Assembly: GCA_019749895.1 (NCBI GenBank)
Contig: JAIEPG010000003.1
Coordinates: 288,140 to 352,139 of the forward strand
Source of the DNA: Candidatus Babeliales bacterium
Lineage (GTDB): Bacteria > Babelota > Babeliae > Babelales > RVW-14
Length of the DNA stretch: 64,000 nt
Direction of reading: 5' to 3'
Notes under the pieces: generated by a model
What the model was told of the DNA's origin: nothing
Seen by the model: only the letters and a program-made list of their open reading frames with translations
The model's database searches: none
In this document: piece by piece, positions 9,909 through 18,613 of the stretch
Layout: every line of letters starts with the position of its first letter
Position numbering within the stretch: position 1 is the stretch's first letter
Made by a program: the position numbers and the translations under genes

Positions 9909-9941
9909 CCCTGGGACTAGTTTTAGTTCCAGGGTTTTTTT
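9909..9941 (+). terminator. Intrinsic terminator immediately upstream of the metallothionein-like gene
   Basis: An 11-bp stem (9909-9919 with 9924-9934, one G-T pair) with a 4-base loop is followed by seven T. It ends only four bases before the AAAGGGA ribosome-binding sequence of the next gene, so it could terminate the upstream gene or act as an attenuator for the downstream one. Confidence 0.85.
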
Positions 9942-9957
9942 ATAAAGGGAAAATGCC

Positions 9958-10107
9958 ATGAGTTATGTTTGTGCCGCTGTCAAAAAAAGTGCGTGTAACT
10001 GTTCCTGCAAAAAAGCCTGCCCAAGTTCTTGCAAATGCAACAAAAGCTGCAAATGCTCCTGCAATATAAAAGTCTGTGCATGTAAAAAAAAATGCCTGTG
10101 CAAATAA
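9958..10107 (+). CDS. Small metallothionein-like Cys-rich protein
   Basis: A 49-residue open frame starting at ATG 9958, seven bases after AAAGGGA. It has 14 Cys, most in CxC or CxxxC spacing, with many Lys and almost no hydrophobic residues (for example CNCSCKKAC and CKCNKSCKCSC). This composition is that of metallothioneins, which chelate soft metals such as Zn, Cu or Cd through thiolates. It does not match a bacterial SmtA/BmtA zinc-finger pattern that I can recognise, so the family is inferred from composition only. There is no signal peptide, so it should be cytoplasmic. The gene lies between two intrinsic terminators, and its last 16 bases overlap the start of the next gene. Confidence 0.75.
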   Translation: MSYVCAAVKKSACNCSCKKACPSSCKCNKSCKCSCNIKVCACKKKCLCK

Positions 10108-10835
10108 CAAAAATAGCGCTCCTATTTTTTTGGAGCGCTTTTTTTTCTTATGCTGTTCTTTGTGGCGCTGCCGATACATTCAAAACTCAAGAAGTAGCTA
10201 CTGATCAAGAGGATTGCGAACCTGAAGAGATAACTCATGCACACCAAGAACGCAATAAGCTCTTTGCAGCTGCAGCTCACGGCAACGTGGCACGCTTAAA
10301 AGAATTCCTACAAAGTAAAAGCTTTGATATTAACACAACAACCAATAAATATGGCTGGACAGCCCTGCATTACGCTTTCTACTTTCTGCCAAAGCACAAA
10401 AACGCTCAAGCTATTGTGACGCTCATTGATGCTGAGGCCGATCTCAGCATTCAAGAATGCGCTGGCAACACACCGGCACATTTTTATACCTTGTGGCGAC
10501 ATACCAGTGACTATACAAAAATTATAAACCCCATTCTAGAAAAAAGCCCTGCAGCAGAACTGAAAAATTATTTCGGCAAAACACTGCGCGATTTACAAGC
10601 ACCTCATATATCGACAGAATTGCCCTTTAACCCCGAAACGTGGACCGTTACAACATGCGACTGCCTGGCGCAAGCTCATGGGCCAATTAGCAAACGTCTT
10701 ATCGAAGAAAACTTACCATACTTTCCCAAACATGAGCTGCCCTATTTCAAAGAAGTAGGTTCTTACCAATTCAACACATCAATAATTGAATTCCAATTTT
10801 CCAAAGAACTTCTTGAACGACTCAACAAAGAGTAA
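10092..10835 (+). CDS. Secreted ankyrin-repeat protein overlapping the metallothionein-like gene
   Basis: A 247-residue protein. The in-frame ATG at 10092 lies inside the preceding small gene and gives a convincing signal peptide (about 27 residues, ending LCGAA). An in-frame TAA at 10083 excludes an earlier start. Ankyrin motifs are GWTALHYAFYF and GNTPAHFYTLW at about residues 90-140; the C-terminal 90 residues are not recognised. No good ribosome-binding site precedes the ATG, so translation may be coupled to the upstream gene. The signal-peptide codons coincide with an 8-bp hairpin plus T8 that looks like an intrinsic terminator. Confidence 0.72.
   Translation: MPVQITKIALLFFWSAFFSYAVLCGAADTFKTQEVATDQEDCEPEEITHAHQERNKLFAAAAHGNVARLKEFLQSKSFDINTTTNKYGWTALHYAFYFLPKHKNAQAIVTLIDAEADLSIQECAGNTPAHFYTLWRHTSDYTKIINPILEKSPAAELKNYFGKTLRDLQAPHISTELPFNPETWTVTTCDCLAQAHGPISKRLIEENLPYFPKHELPYFKEVGSYQFNTSIIEFQFSKELLERLNKE
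10115..10146 (+). terminator. Terminator-like hairpin inside the ankyrin signal-peptide codons
   Basis: AGCGCTCC (10115-10122) pairs perfectly with GGAGCGCT (10132-10139), followed by eight T. It is a textbook intrinsic terminator for the small Cys-rich gene, yet it lies within the open frame of the next gene, where it encodes the hydrophobic core of the signal peptide. Confidence 0.75.
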
Positions 10836-10959
10836 TTTTTTTTAAAAACTTGAGTACGTAAGCAATCTTTTAATCAATTTACTTTCTCCTTCCCTAAGCC
10901 AACTCAATATACTAAACTAATCTTGCCAAAATATACCACCTCAAGTCAGGGGAAAACTA

Positions 10960-12177
10960 ATGAAGTATCAAAAATTACTTACCTACATTTCAATACTGGC
11001 CATTATCGCTGGTAGCAGTTGGTTTGTTTATCAGCGCTACGTAAAAAAACCGGCCCCTCAACTGTACAAAACAGAAAAACCTCAACACCGAAACATTAGC
11101 CAAATTATTGCTGCTTCGGGCATTTTAGAAATAAAAGATATGGTAAAAATAGGAAGCATTGTCTCCGGTACCATTAAAGAGCTGTATGTCAAAGAAGATC
11201 AGCAAGTTAAAAAGGGAGAGCTGCTGGCAGAAATTGACCCTGGGACCGGCGACACTGATTTTCAAGATGCTTACCTGCACGTTGTGCGAACAGAAGCCGA
11301 ACTTGAGTATCAAGAAAAAAACTACTTACGAAAAAAAGAACTCTTTCAAGCTGGCCAACTAGCAAAAGACACGTTTGAAATGCTTGAACGTGATTATCAA
11401 ACAAAAAAAGCTGATCTCAAATCAGCCAAAACAAAGCTAGAAAAAGAACGACTCTCACTAAAAAACCGTAAAATTTTGGCAGCTGGTGATGGCTTTGTAA
11501 CCGCGGTAAATGTTTATAAAGGAAGCGGTGTGACAGGAACCTCTTTCTCATCAGCGCCCTTGTTTGAAATAGCGCCCGACATTACCGAAATGGAAGCAAA
11601 GCTGGATATCGACGAAAGTGATATTGGTTCAATAAAACCTGGGCAAATGGTTACCATGGCCGTTACCACCTACCCAGATCTTGAAATTAAAACAGCTATA
11701 AAAACAGTCGGATTTTCACCAAAATCAAACAAAGATGGCGGTTCAAGCGGCAACCTCTTTTACAAAGCAACCATCGACATCAACAACCACGACCGGCTCT
11801 TCAGGCCAGGCATGACGCTCAATGCAAAAATTAAAGCATCAAAAACAAAGAACGCGCTCTGTCTTAAAGGAATTTGCTTTCAGACAAATCCTAAAGTGCT
11901 CAAATCTATCGCAAAGAAATTAAAATATGAATTCAAGCCACTAGAAAAAAAAGAACGTAAAGAATTCAAGAAAACACATGCCAACAAACGCGTCAAATTT
12001 ATATGGACCGTAGCCAACAAAACATTTACCGAAAAAGGCATTTTGTTAGGCATTACTGATGACAACTATTTTGAAGTTAAAGAAGGTTTACATGAAAACG
12101 ACCAGGTAATCACCGACATTGCCGAAAAAGATGACATGGAAAAACTGTATAAAAGTTGGTATAAAGGTAGCTTATAA
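10960..12177 (+). CDS. MacA-like membrane-fusion (periplasmic adaptor) protein
   Basis: A 405-residue HlyD/MacA-type adaptor, which links an inner-membrane ABC transporter to an outer-membrane channel. An N-terminal membrane anchor (about 8-27) is followed by the first lipoyl half (GSIVSGTIKELYV, then QQVKKGELLAEID), a long coiled coil (about 100-175), the second lipoyl half and beta-barrel (MEAKLDIDESDIGSIKPGQ) and a membrane-proximal domain. AGGGGAAA precedes the ATG. The permease gene starts three bases after the stop. It is first in a five-gene cluster that contains a second adaptor. The substrate is unknown. Confidence 0.88.
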   Translation: MKYQKLLTYISILAIIAGSSWFVYQRYVKKPAPQLYKTEKPQHRNISQIIAASGILEIKDMVKIGSIVSGTIKELYVKEDQQVKKGELLAEIDPGTGDTDFQDAYLHVVRTEAELEYQEKNYLRKKELFQAGQLAKDTFEMLERDYQTKKADLKSAKTKLEKERLSLKNRKILAAGDGFVTAVNVYKGSGVTGTSFSSAPLFEIAPDITEMEAKLDIDESDIGSIKPGQMVTMAVTTYPDLEIKTAIKTVGFSPKSNKDGGSSGNLFYKATIDINNHDRLFRPGMTLNAKIKASKTKNALCLKGICFQTNPKVLKSIAKKLKYEFKPLEKKERKEFKKTHANKRVKFIWTVANKTFTEKGILLGITDDNYFEVKEGLHENDQVITDIAEKDDMEKLYKSWYKGSL

Positions 12178-12180
12178 ATA

Positions 12181-13410
12181 ATGAACTCACGTATTTTAAT
12201 AAAAAGCTCCCTGCGCGCTTTAAACCACCACAAAGGGCGCTCTTTCTTGACTATCTTAGGCATTATTGTTGGTATTGCCGCCATTATTACCACGCTTGCA
12301 ATTGGCTATGGCGCTGAAGAAAAAATGCGCAAATCAATTTTAGCAATTGGCAACAACTACATTGAACTGTGGCGCGGCAACTTTGCTTTAGAAGGTGTAA
12401 CCAAATCAACCAAACAAAAAGAATCAAAAAAACTTACGCTAGCCGACGTTACCAGCCTGCACTCGCAATGCCCGGGTATAAAAAAAATATCGCCGGTTAT
12501 TTTTGATCGCGGCATTGTTGAATACCACGGCTCTGCCGTTATGTGCGATATTAAAGGGGGCAACGACGAGCTGTTAGACGTTATGGGTCGTTCACTGGTC
12601 AACGGCACTCCTCTCACGCAGCACCATATTCAAAAAGGTGCGCGCGTTGCACTCGTTGGCGACCGCACCGCAAAAGATCTTTTTAAATCACTCAACCCAG
12701 TTGGACGCACCATAAAAATAAAACAGATCTTGTTTACGGTTATTGGCGTTATCAAAAAAATAGACAATGCACCAGGACACCGCGACCCCAACCTAGACGT
12801 TATTGTTCCTTTTACCGCGGCCAAAAAATACCTGCGCAACAACAACAGCAGCACCATCCACGGCATTGTAATTGCTGGCAAAAGCCTGGAAGAGATGCCA
12901 ACAATAGTCCGGCAAATTAAAAAAGTCATGCGCGCTCGGCACAATTTAGAAATTGACGAACCCAATGACTTTTCATTAATCGACCAAGATTCTATGCTCA
13001 AAGCAGCTAAAGCATCATCAAATATTTTTAATATTTTTCTCTTGATCGTTGCTTCAATTTCGTTACTGGTCGGCGGTATTGGCGTTATGAATATTATGCT
13101 TGTTTCAGTGAGCGAGCGTACGCAAGAAATTGGTATTCGCATGGCCCTTGGAGCATCGGATTCTCTTATCTTACAACAATTTTTAATTGAAGCAGTTGTC
13201 CTCTGTTTTATTGGTGGCGTCATTGGCATTGCCCTGGGTATTGTTGCACCATTTGCAGCACAATACTTCGTCAATCTGCCAGCAGTAATCAGGGTAGAAC
13301 CGATTATCGTAGCATTTGGCACCATTTTTTTAATAGGTTTAATTTTTGGCTTCTACCCGGCACAAAAGGCATCACGGCTCAATCCGGTAGAAGCACTTAT
13401 CAAACAATAA
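12181..13410 (+). CDS. MacB-like ABC transporter permease
   Basis: A 409-residue permease of the MacB/FtsX type without a fused ATPase. One N-terminal membrane helix (about 20-42, with GIIVGIAAIITTLAIG) is followed by a large periplasmic domain and three C-terminal helices. The family hallmark GGIGVMNIMLVSVSER(T)QEIGIRMALGA lies between about 300 and 325, and the C-terminus ends in PAxKASRLNPVEAL. In MacB proteins this half is fused to the ATPase; here the ATPase is a separate gene further down. It is tightly packed between two adaptor genes (3 and 10 bp gaps). Confidence 0.9.
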   Translation: MNSRILIKSSLRALNHHKGRSFLTILGIIVGIAAIITTLAIGYGAEEKMRKSILAIGNNYIELWRGNFALEGVTKSTKQKESKKLTLADVTSLHSQCPGIKKISPVIFDRGIVEYHGSAVMCDIKGGNDELLDVMGRSLVNGTPLTQHHIQKGARVALVGDRTAKDLFKSLNPVGRTIKIKQILFTVIGVIKKIDNAPGHRDPNLDVIVPFTAAKKYLRNNNSSTIHGIVIAGKSLEEMPTIVRQIKKVMRARHNLEIDEPNDFSLIDQDSMLKAAKASSNIFNIFLLIVASISLLVGGIGVMNIMLVSVSERTQEIGIRMALGASDSLILQQFLIEAVVLCFIGGVIGIALGIVAPFAAQYFVNLPAVIRVEPIIVAFGTIFLIGLIFGFYPAQKASRLNPVEALIKQ

Positions 13411-13420
13411 AAGATTCATT

Positions 13421-14614
13421 ATGAACAAAAAAATTATCATTATTACCGTGCTCATTGTTTTTGCTACCGGCACAATCGCACGCATTTTTTTAAGCAAGAA
13501 AAAAGAAGATCTTGTTCTTGCAAGCGAAAAACCACAAAGACGCCATCTAGCACAATTTGTAACTGCATCAGGCATGCTCAAAGCAAAAGACCAGTTTACC
13601 GTTGGTAGCTTGGTTGCCGGCAAAATAATAAAAATTTTGGTTGACAACAATGACCATGTAAAAAAAGATCAGGTCATTGCTATTCTTGACAATGGCATTG
13701 GTGACACTGATGTAAAAAAACTCACAGCCCAGCTTAAAGAAGCTCAAGCAAATCTTGCCTACCAAGAAAATTTTTTTAAGCGACAAAAAGAACTGTATCA
13801 AAGCAGTCAATTGGCAAAGAACAAGTTTGAACAAGAAGAGCGCGACTTTTTGGTTTCACAAGCGCGCGTTAAGCAGCTTAAAGCATCGCTTGAACGTGAA
13901 CAAAAATTATACGGAAATCTTTTCATAAAATCACCCGACAATGGAACCATCATTGCCAAAAAAGTTGATGTTGGCCAACAAATAACTTCTCAGTTTGATG
14001 CAACCGTTTTATTTATCATTGCCAAAGACTTAACCGACATGGAAGCATATGTTGACGTTGACGAAGCAGACATTGGGCTGATCAAAGAAAAACAAGAGGC
14101 GGTATTTACCGTTGATACCTTTACCAAAAGACCCTTCGTTTCATTAGTAAAGCAAGTACAATTTCAGTCCAAAACGGTTGAAAACGTTATAACTTTTGCC
14201 ACAGTACTCCAAGTTAGCAACCCAACAATAGAGCTACGTCCCGGCATGACCACCAATGTTGAAATTAAAGTTGGTGAAGATAAAAACGCTCTCTCAATCT
14301 CCAACAAAGCATTACGCATCAGCGGCTTTAAACTTGAAGAATTTGCCAAAAAATCTGGGTACACATTTGAAAAACTAGAACTAAAACCAGGCTCAATTAA
14401 ACAGCAACAACACGATACGTTGTGGATACTTGAAGACAAAACAATTAAACAAGTTGAAGTAACGCTGGGCGTAGTCGACACACGCTTCACTCAAGTTATT
14501 AAGGGCCTAACCGAAAGCAGCAATGTCATTGTAGAATTTACCGAGCAACAGCGTGAAAATATGCTTTTACGAGCAGTTTACGGAGCCCGACCAGGAATGA
14601 TAGGTACAAAATGA
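13421..14614 (+). CDS. Second MacA-like membrane-fusion protein
   Basis: A 397-residue paralogue of the adaptor at 10960. It has an N-terminal membrane anchor, a lipoyl half (GSLVAGKIIKILV, then DHVKKDQVIAILD), a coiled-coil hairpin with NLAYQENFFKRQKELYQSSQLAK, and a barrel with MEAYVDVDEADIGLI. Its stop overlaps the start of the ATPase gene by four bases (ATGA), implying translational coupling. With its own permease and ATPase downstream it would make a complete adaptor-ATPase-permease set; the upstream adaptor-permease pair may share the same ATPase. Confidence 0.88.
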   Translation: MNKKIIIITVLIVFATGTIARIFLSKKKEDLVLASEKPQRRHLAQFVTASGMLKAKDQFTVGSLVAGKIIKILVDNNDHVKKDQVIAILDNGIGDTDVKKLTAQLKEAQANLAYQENFFKRQKELYQSSQLAKNKFEQEERDFLVSQARVKQLKASLEREQKLYGNLFIKSPDNGTIIAKKVDVGQQITSQFDATVLFIIAKDLTDMEAYVDVDEADIGLIKEKQEAVFTVDTFTKRPFVSLVKQVQFQSKTVENVITFATVLQVSNPTIELRPGMTTNVEIKVGEDKNALSISNKALRISGFKLEEFAKKSGYTFEKLELKPGSIKQQQHDTLWILEDKTIKQVEVTLGVVDTRFTQVIKGLTESSNVIVEFTEQQRENMLLRAVYGARPGMIGTK

Positions 14615-15297
14615 AACTATTAGAAGCAAAAAACCTCGTCAAAATATACCGCATGGGCGACAACGATTTAGTCGCATTAAAGGGCATTAATTTAACTATT
14701 GATCAAGGAGAGTTTTTAGCAATTATGGGAACCTCTGGTTCAGGCAAATCAACGCTTATGCATTTGCTCGGCTGCCTAGATATACCAACCGAAGGGCAAT
14801 ACTTTATTGAAGGCAAAAACGTTGCTCACGCCACACGTGACGAACTTGCTAAAATTAGAAATGAAAAAATTGGTTTTGTCTTTCAAAAATTTCATTTATT
14901 AAGTGATTTAACAGCACAAGAAAACGTTGCCCTACCGCGCCTTTACGCAGGAGAAACGGAAGAAAAAGCTGCACAAGAAGCGGCAAAACTTTTGGAATCA
15001 GTTGAGCTTGGCAATCGGCTGGACCACTACCCATACCAACTTTCTGGCGGCCAGCAACAACGTGTTGCCATTGCCCGTTCACTGATCAACAACCCCCGCA
15101 TTATCTTGGCCGATGAGCCAACCGGAAACCTGGACTCGGCAACTGGCGAGACCATTATCAACATGTTCAAAAAACTCAATACTGAAAAAAACGTTACCAT
15201 AATTCTGGTTACTCACGAACCACGTGTAGCAAATTATACCAAGCGCATTGTTGAACTCATTGATGGCAACATTGTTTCTGACAAAAGGAATGATTAA
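14611..15297 (+). CDS. ABC transporter ATP-binding protein (MacB/LolD type)
   Basis: A 228-residue ATPase, the normal length of the MacB/LolD/FtsE class. It shows Walker [10 protein letters not shown] (about 40-48), the Q-loop, the signature [14 protein letters not shown] (about 145-158), Walker B IILADEPT, the D-loop GNLDS and a switch His (VTHEP). It hydrolyses ATP at the cytoplasmic face to drive the permease dimer. The start overlaps the upstream adaptor gene and the stop overlaps the next start (TAATG). It is the only ATPase for two permeases in this cluster. Confidence 0.95.
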   Translation: MKLLEAKNLVKIYRMGDNDLVALKGINLTIDQGEFLAIMGTSGSGKSTLMHLLGCLDIPTEGQYFIEGKNVAHATRDELAKIRNEKIGFVFQKFHLLSDLTAQENVALPRLYAGETEEKAAQEAAKLLESVELGNRLDHYPYQLSGGQQQRVAIARSLINNPRIILADEPTGNLDSATGETIINMFKKLNTEKNVTIILVTHEPRVANYTKRIVELIDGNIVSDKRND

Positions 15298-16514
15298 TGA
15301 ATCTGGCCATCATCTTTCGCTCAGCTCTTAAATCACTTGCCAGCCACAAAATACGTTCACTACTCACCACCCTGGGCATTATTATTGGCGTGGTAGCCAT
15401 TGTGTGCGTTATGTCAATTGGCGAAGGGGCCAAGCATCGCATTAACCAAGAAATTCAAAAGCTGGGTACTAACTTTATTATTGTGCTCTCGTCCTCACAA
15501 AAAAAACTTACCAGCCGCAGCGCTCCTCTCAAGCCATTGCTCACGCCCAAAGATCTGCACACCATAAAAAATGAGTGCGACAACATTGCATTAATCTCGC
15601 CTGGCATTCAGCAACCATCAAAGATTATGTCAGGCAATAAATCGTGGGAAACAACGCTAGGCGGAGTTGCCCAAAATTACAGCGAAATTAGAAATTGGAA
15701 GCTAACTGACGGTGATTTTTTTACCCACCAAGATATGATTTCTGGCAACAAAGTTGCCGTTGTGGGCATGACGGTTAAACGTGAAGTTTTTGGCAACGAA
15801 AATCCGGTTGGCAAAACATTACGCATTAAACGCATTCCTTTTTTAGTTATTGGAACGTTAAGTGAGCTAGGAAAACGACCAGACGGAACCGATCAAGACG
15901 ATACCGTACTGATTCCTGTTACCACCATGCGCAAACGAATTATGGGTGGCAAAGAACTTTATTTTGCGTTAATTATGTCGGCCAAAGACAAAGACCGCAT
16001 GCAGCAAACATCCAACGAAATACGCTCAATTTTGCGCCTAACACACAAAATACCCGAATGCGATGACGATGATTTTACCATGTTTACACAAGAAGATGTT
16101 GCGCAAGCGTCTGATGCGGCAACAAAAATTATGAATCTACTTCTCTTTTTTGTTGCACTCATTTCGCTGATTGTTGGCGGCATTGGCATTATGAATATCA
16201 TGCTCGTTTCAGTAACTGAGCGCACGCGCGAAATTGGTATTCGCATGGCTCTTGGCGCCACTACTAAAAGTATACTCAATCAGTTCATTTTTGAAGCAAT
16301 CACCATCTGCCTGCTTGGCGGCCTACTTGGCCTGCTCATTGGCGTTGGCTGTTCTGTTTTGATTGGTGTGGGGCTTGGTTGGCCAGTGTTTATATCAAAA
16401 ATATCACTCGCTATCTCACTGGTAACATCAGCTTCAATTGGGCTTTTTTTTGGCTACTATCCCGCTTACAAAGCCTCAAGGCTCAACCCAGTTGATGCAC
16501 TAGCAGAGCGGTAA
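15297..16514 (+). CDS. Second MacB-like ABC transporter permease
   Basis: A 405-residue paralogue of the permease at 12181. It has an N-terminal helix with LGIIIGVVAIVCVMSIGEGA, a periplasmic domain, and the C-terminal three-helix core with GGIGIMNIMLVSVTER and EIGIRMALGA, ending AYKASRLNPVDALAER. It starts on the base where the ATPase gene ends. Its 3' end overlaps by 49 bp the end of a convergent gene. With the ATPase and adaptor it should form a MacAB-like tripartite pump or lipoprotein-export complex; the substrate cannot be told. Confidence 0.9.
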   Translation: MNLAIIFRSALKSLASHKIRSLLTTLGIIIGVVAIVCVMSIGEGAKHRINQEIQKLGTNFIIVLSSSQKKLTSRSAPLKPLLTPKDLHTIKNECDNIALISPGIQQPSKIMSGNKSWETTLGGVAQNYSEIRNWKLTDGDFFTHQDMISGNKVAVVGMTVKREVFGNENPVGKTLRIKRIPFLVIGTLSELGKRPDGTDQDDTVLIPVTTMRKRIMGGKELYFALIMSAKDKDRMQQTSNEIRSILRLTHKIPECDDDDFTMFTQEDVAQASDAATKIMNLLLFFVALISLIVGGIGIMNIMLVSVTERTREIGIRMALGATTKSILNQFIFEAITICLLGGLLGLLIGVGCSVLIGVGLGWPVFISKISLAISLVTSASIGLFFGYYPAYKASRLNPVDALAER

Positions 16515-17041
16515 CTAGCGTCGAGCTGTCTAATCAAATCAACCAAAACACGGCACGACTGTTTAAATGCTGAAAACCAAAGGCTAATGTGTTCTTGCTC
16601 GGAGCCACTAAAATTCTTTGGCAACGCAAGACTATAGCGAACTTTTGTCGCACTTATCAATTGATCTTCTAAAAGTCGTATCTCATACCAAAAAGCAGGC
16701 GGGGCTTGATAATTTAATTGATTAAGCTTTTCGGCATAGAGCCTTTTGATCCCTAAAATACCTTGTAAGCAAACTGCATGCCACCTACTAACCGTTGTAA
16801 CTCTTGTCATATTTTTGCTCACTAGAGCTACTAAATCATTATATTTTTGTGCAAAAAATTTCACACAAACAGTATCCTGAGTATCATCTGAAGTTTGCGA
16901 ATTATCGCCCAAAGAACCGGACAAAGCACTTGATGGTAACTCAGGCAATGGCACGTGCATTCTTGAACTCGGACCGCCAAAAACTGTCGACACACTAACA
17001 ACACTGATCACAAGCGCCGCGAGTACCATCGTGTTTTTCAT
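16466..17041 (-). CDS. Secreted protein of unknown function
   Basis: A 191-residue protein with a clear signal peptide (MKNTMVLAALVISVVSVSTVFGG) and AAAGGGG upstream of the ATG. The mature part is predicted to be helical, with no recognised motif; it contains two Cys (about residues 58 and 94) and a Ser/Ala-rich end. Its last 49 bases overlap the end of the convergent permease gene, so the final 15 or so residues are read antisense to permease codons. No relatives were recognised in the window. Confidence 0.65.
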   Translation of the reverse strand: MKNTMVLAALVISVVSVSTVFGGPSSRMHVPLPELPSSALSGSLGDNSQTSDDTQDTVCVKFFAQKYNDLVALVSKNMTRVTTVSRWHAVCLQGILGIKRLYAEKLNQLNYQAPPAFWYEIRLLEDQLISATKVRYSLALPKNFSGSEQEHISLWFSAFKQSCRVLVDLIRQLDASYRSASASTGLSLEAL

Positions 17042-17060
17042 CGCAAACCCCTTTACTTAC

Positions 17061-17693
17061 TTACAGCCCAAAAAAAATCAACTTCCTATTTCTCTGACCC
17101 ATTTTGTAGTTTTCAGTTCGCTTGACCAAATGGGCAACAAATTTATTACATTCCCACAATTCAGCGGCCCAATAAACCAACGTTGCATTTTTGTGCTCAC
17201 ACGAAGGTTTAAACATGCGGCACAATTCGCTCTCTTCAATTGCTGCACGCGTAACAAAAAGATCAATCTTGCCACTTGTTTTACGCAAAAAGGTGCGCCA
17301 ATCAAGATCGCAAATTTCAACATTTTCAAGTTCAAGAATACTGATCAAATCTGCCAGGTATGCTTGTTTTTTTTTGTTAACTTCAATCAAGACAACCTTT
17401 AAATGTGGGAAAAGAATTTTTAGTGGAATAGCAGGAAAGCCAGCACCCGTGCCAACGTCAGCAATACTTGAAATGGCATCAAGATCTACAAACTTTCTCA
17501 GAATCAATGAATCTTGAAAGTGCTGACGCACAATGCCCAATAAATCTTTAATTGCCGTTAAGTTGGTCTCTTTGTTGCGCTCACTCAACAATGCTTCGTA
17601 CCGCTGAAACTGAGAGAGCTGATGGTCGGAAAGTTTTTCTGTTTTTGCAAAATCGGGCCAAATAGTTTCTGCCGAACGTGGTGCTTTACTCAT
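17061..17693 (-). CDS. rsmG: 16S rRNA (guanine527-N7)-methyltransferase RsmG
   Basis: A 210-residue RsmG (GidB), which methylates G527 of 16S rRNA using S-adenosylmethionine. The SAM-binding loop ADVGTGAGFPAIPL, the NKETNLTAI motif and a VTRAA motif (the family usually has SRA) are present. Longer frames reach 17738, but GGAG lies eight bases before the ATG at 17693, so that start is chosen. The gene is divergent from the secreted-protein gene at 17812 and ends 19 bp before another leftward gene. Confidence 0.93.
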   Translation of the reverse strand: MSKAPRSAETIWPDFAKTEKLSDHQLSQFQRYEALLSERNKETNLTAIKDLLGIVRQHFQDSLILRKFVDLDAISSIADVGTGAGFPAIPLKILFPHLKVVLIEVNKKKQAYLADLISILELENVEICDLDWRTFLRKTSGKIDLFVTRAAIEESELCRMFKPSCEHKNATLVYWAAELWECNKFVAHLVKRTENYKMGQRNRKLIFFGL

Positions 17694-17759
17694 AGACATT
17701 TCTCCAATAAAAACGATGTTTTTAATCAAATTTTTCAAATTTAGAAGTTAATGAACCCT

Positions 17760-17803
17760 TTTTTGGTATCATCAAACTATTAATAAACCGTTGATACCAA
17801 AAA
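17760..17803. promoter_or_regulatory. 12-bp inverted repeat in the rsmG / 17812 divergent region
   Basis: TTTTTGGTATCA (17760-17771) and its perfect reverse complement (17792-17803) are separated by 20 bases. The right arm runs into the AAGGAAG ribosome-binding sequence of the rightward gene. It could be a repressor operator or a leader hairpin that limits ribosome access. Confidence 0.5.
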
Positions 17804-17811
17804 GGAAGTGT

Positions 17812-18582
17812 ATGATGAACCTATCACAAAAATGTGTAAAAATCATCTTTACTCTATTATTTGGCCTAAAAACATGCTATTTAACAGCAGATAACCGCAT
17901 TGTCATGCAGCTCAAGCATGCGCCAGACGAGGTCATTAAGAGCGTTCAAGAAGGCTACCCGCACGATCACGGAATTAAAAAAATCAATAATCTTGACCAA
18001 AAGACCCCCGGTCAGGTAAGTAAAAAGTTAGTAAAAAATGGCGCAAGAACTTATTTAACCCAAACGTTGAGTGGCTTTATGGCAATTTATGGCGGCTACA
18101 TGGACATCTCAGATACTGACGGCCTCATCACTTTTCCACTGCGCCATGCAAGTCAAAAGGTTTATGTGGCAGTAACACCAGATATAAAACTGGTCAATGT
18201 AAAAGACAAAACATTTTCACACTACGAATTTATACCGAAAGATAATCCAACAGAGTTGTATCTACTTGAAAAAAAAGAAGACGAGAAAAAACAATTGTTT
18301 TGGCAAACAAAAAAAGTTGCGCTACCCAAAGACAACCGCATCGCACCCATTAGTATTGTGCTGTTAACCAAGCCAAAAAATGTAGCAATCCTGGAAGGCG
18401 ACAACTTGGCAACCGCAACTCCACAGCTTATTTTGCCACCAATATATGTTGTTGGTGCAATCAACAAAGAAAAAGTTCTTTTGAAAATGCTTGATTTAAA
18501 ACAATTTTTTGAAACAATTATAATAAGAAAAAAGAATATTGATGAAGGAAAAGGTATTCAAAAAATGATTACCAACGTATAG
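17812..18582 (+). CDS. Secreted protein of unknown function
   Basis: A 256-residue protein. Adjacent ATGs at 17812 and 17815 follow AAGGAAG; the longer frame to 17791 lacks such a site. The N-terminus is a signal peptide (LCVKII-like hydrophobic core to about residue 26). The mature part is Lys-rich and mixed alpha/beta, with no recognised catalytic motif. It is followed after 31 bp by a small lipoprotein gene, probably in the same transcript. A 12-bp inverted repeat overlaps its leader. I cannot assign a function. Confidence 0.7.
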   Translation: MMNLSQKCVKIIFTLLFGLKTCYLTADNRIVMQLKHAPDEVIKSVQEGYPHDHGIKKINNLDQKTPGQVSKKLVKNGARTYLTQTLSGFMAIYGGYMDISDTDGLITFPLRHASQKVYVAVTPDIKLVNVKDKTFSHYEFIPKDNPTELYLLEKKEDEKKQLFWQTKKVALPKDNRIAPISIVLLTKPKNVAILEGDNLATATPQLILPPIYVVGAINKEKVLLKMLDLKQFFETIIIRKKNIDEGKGIQKMITNV

Positions 18583-18613
18583 TTTTTTTTGTTTAACCCA
18601 TAAGGAGAGAAGC

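Noticed and set aside
12630..13325. 231-residue leftward open frame
   Set aside because: It is antisense to the MacB-like permease, with no ribosome-binding site and a Ser/Thr/Ile composition typical of an antisense shadow.
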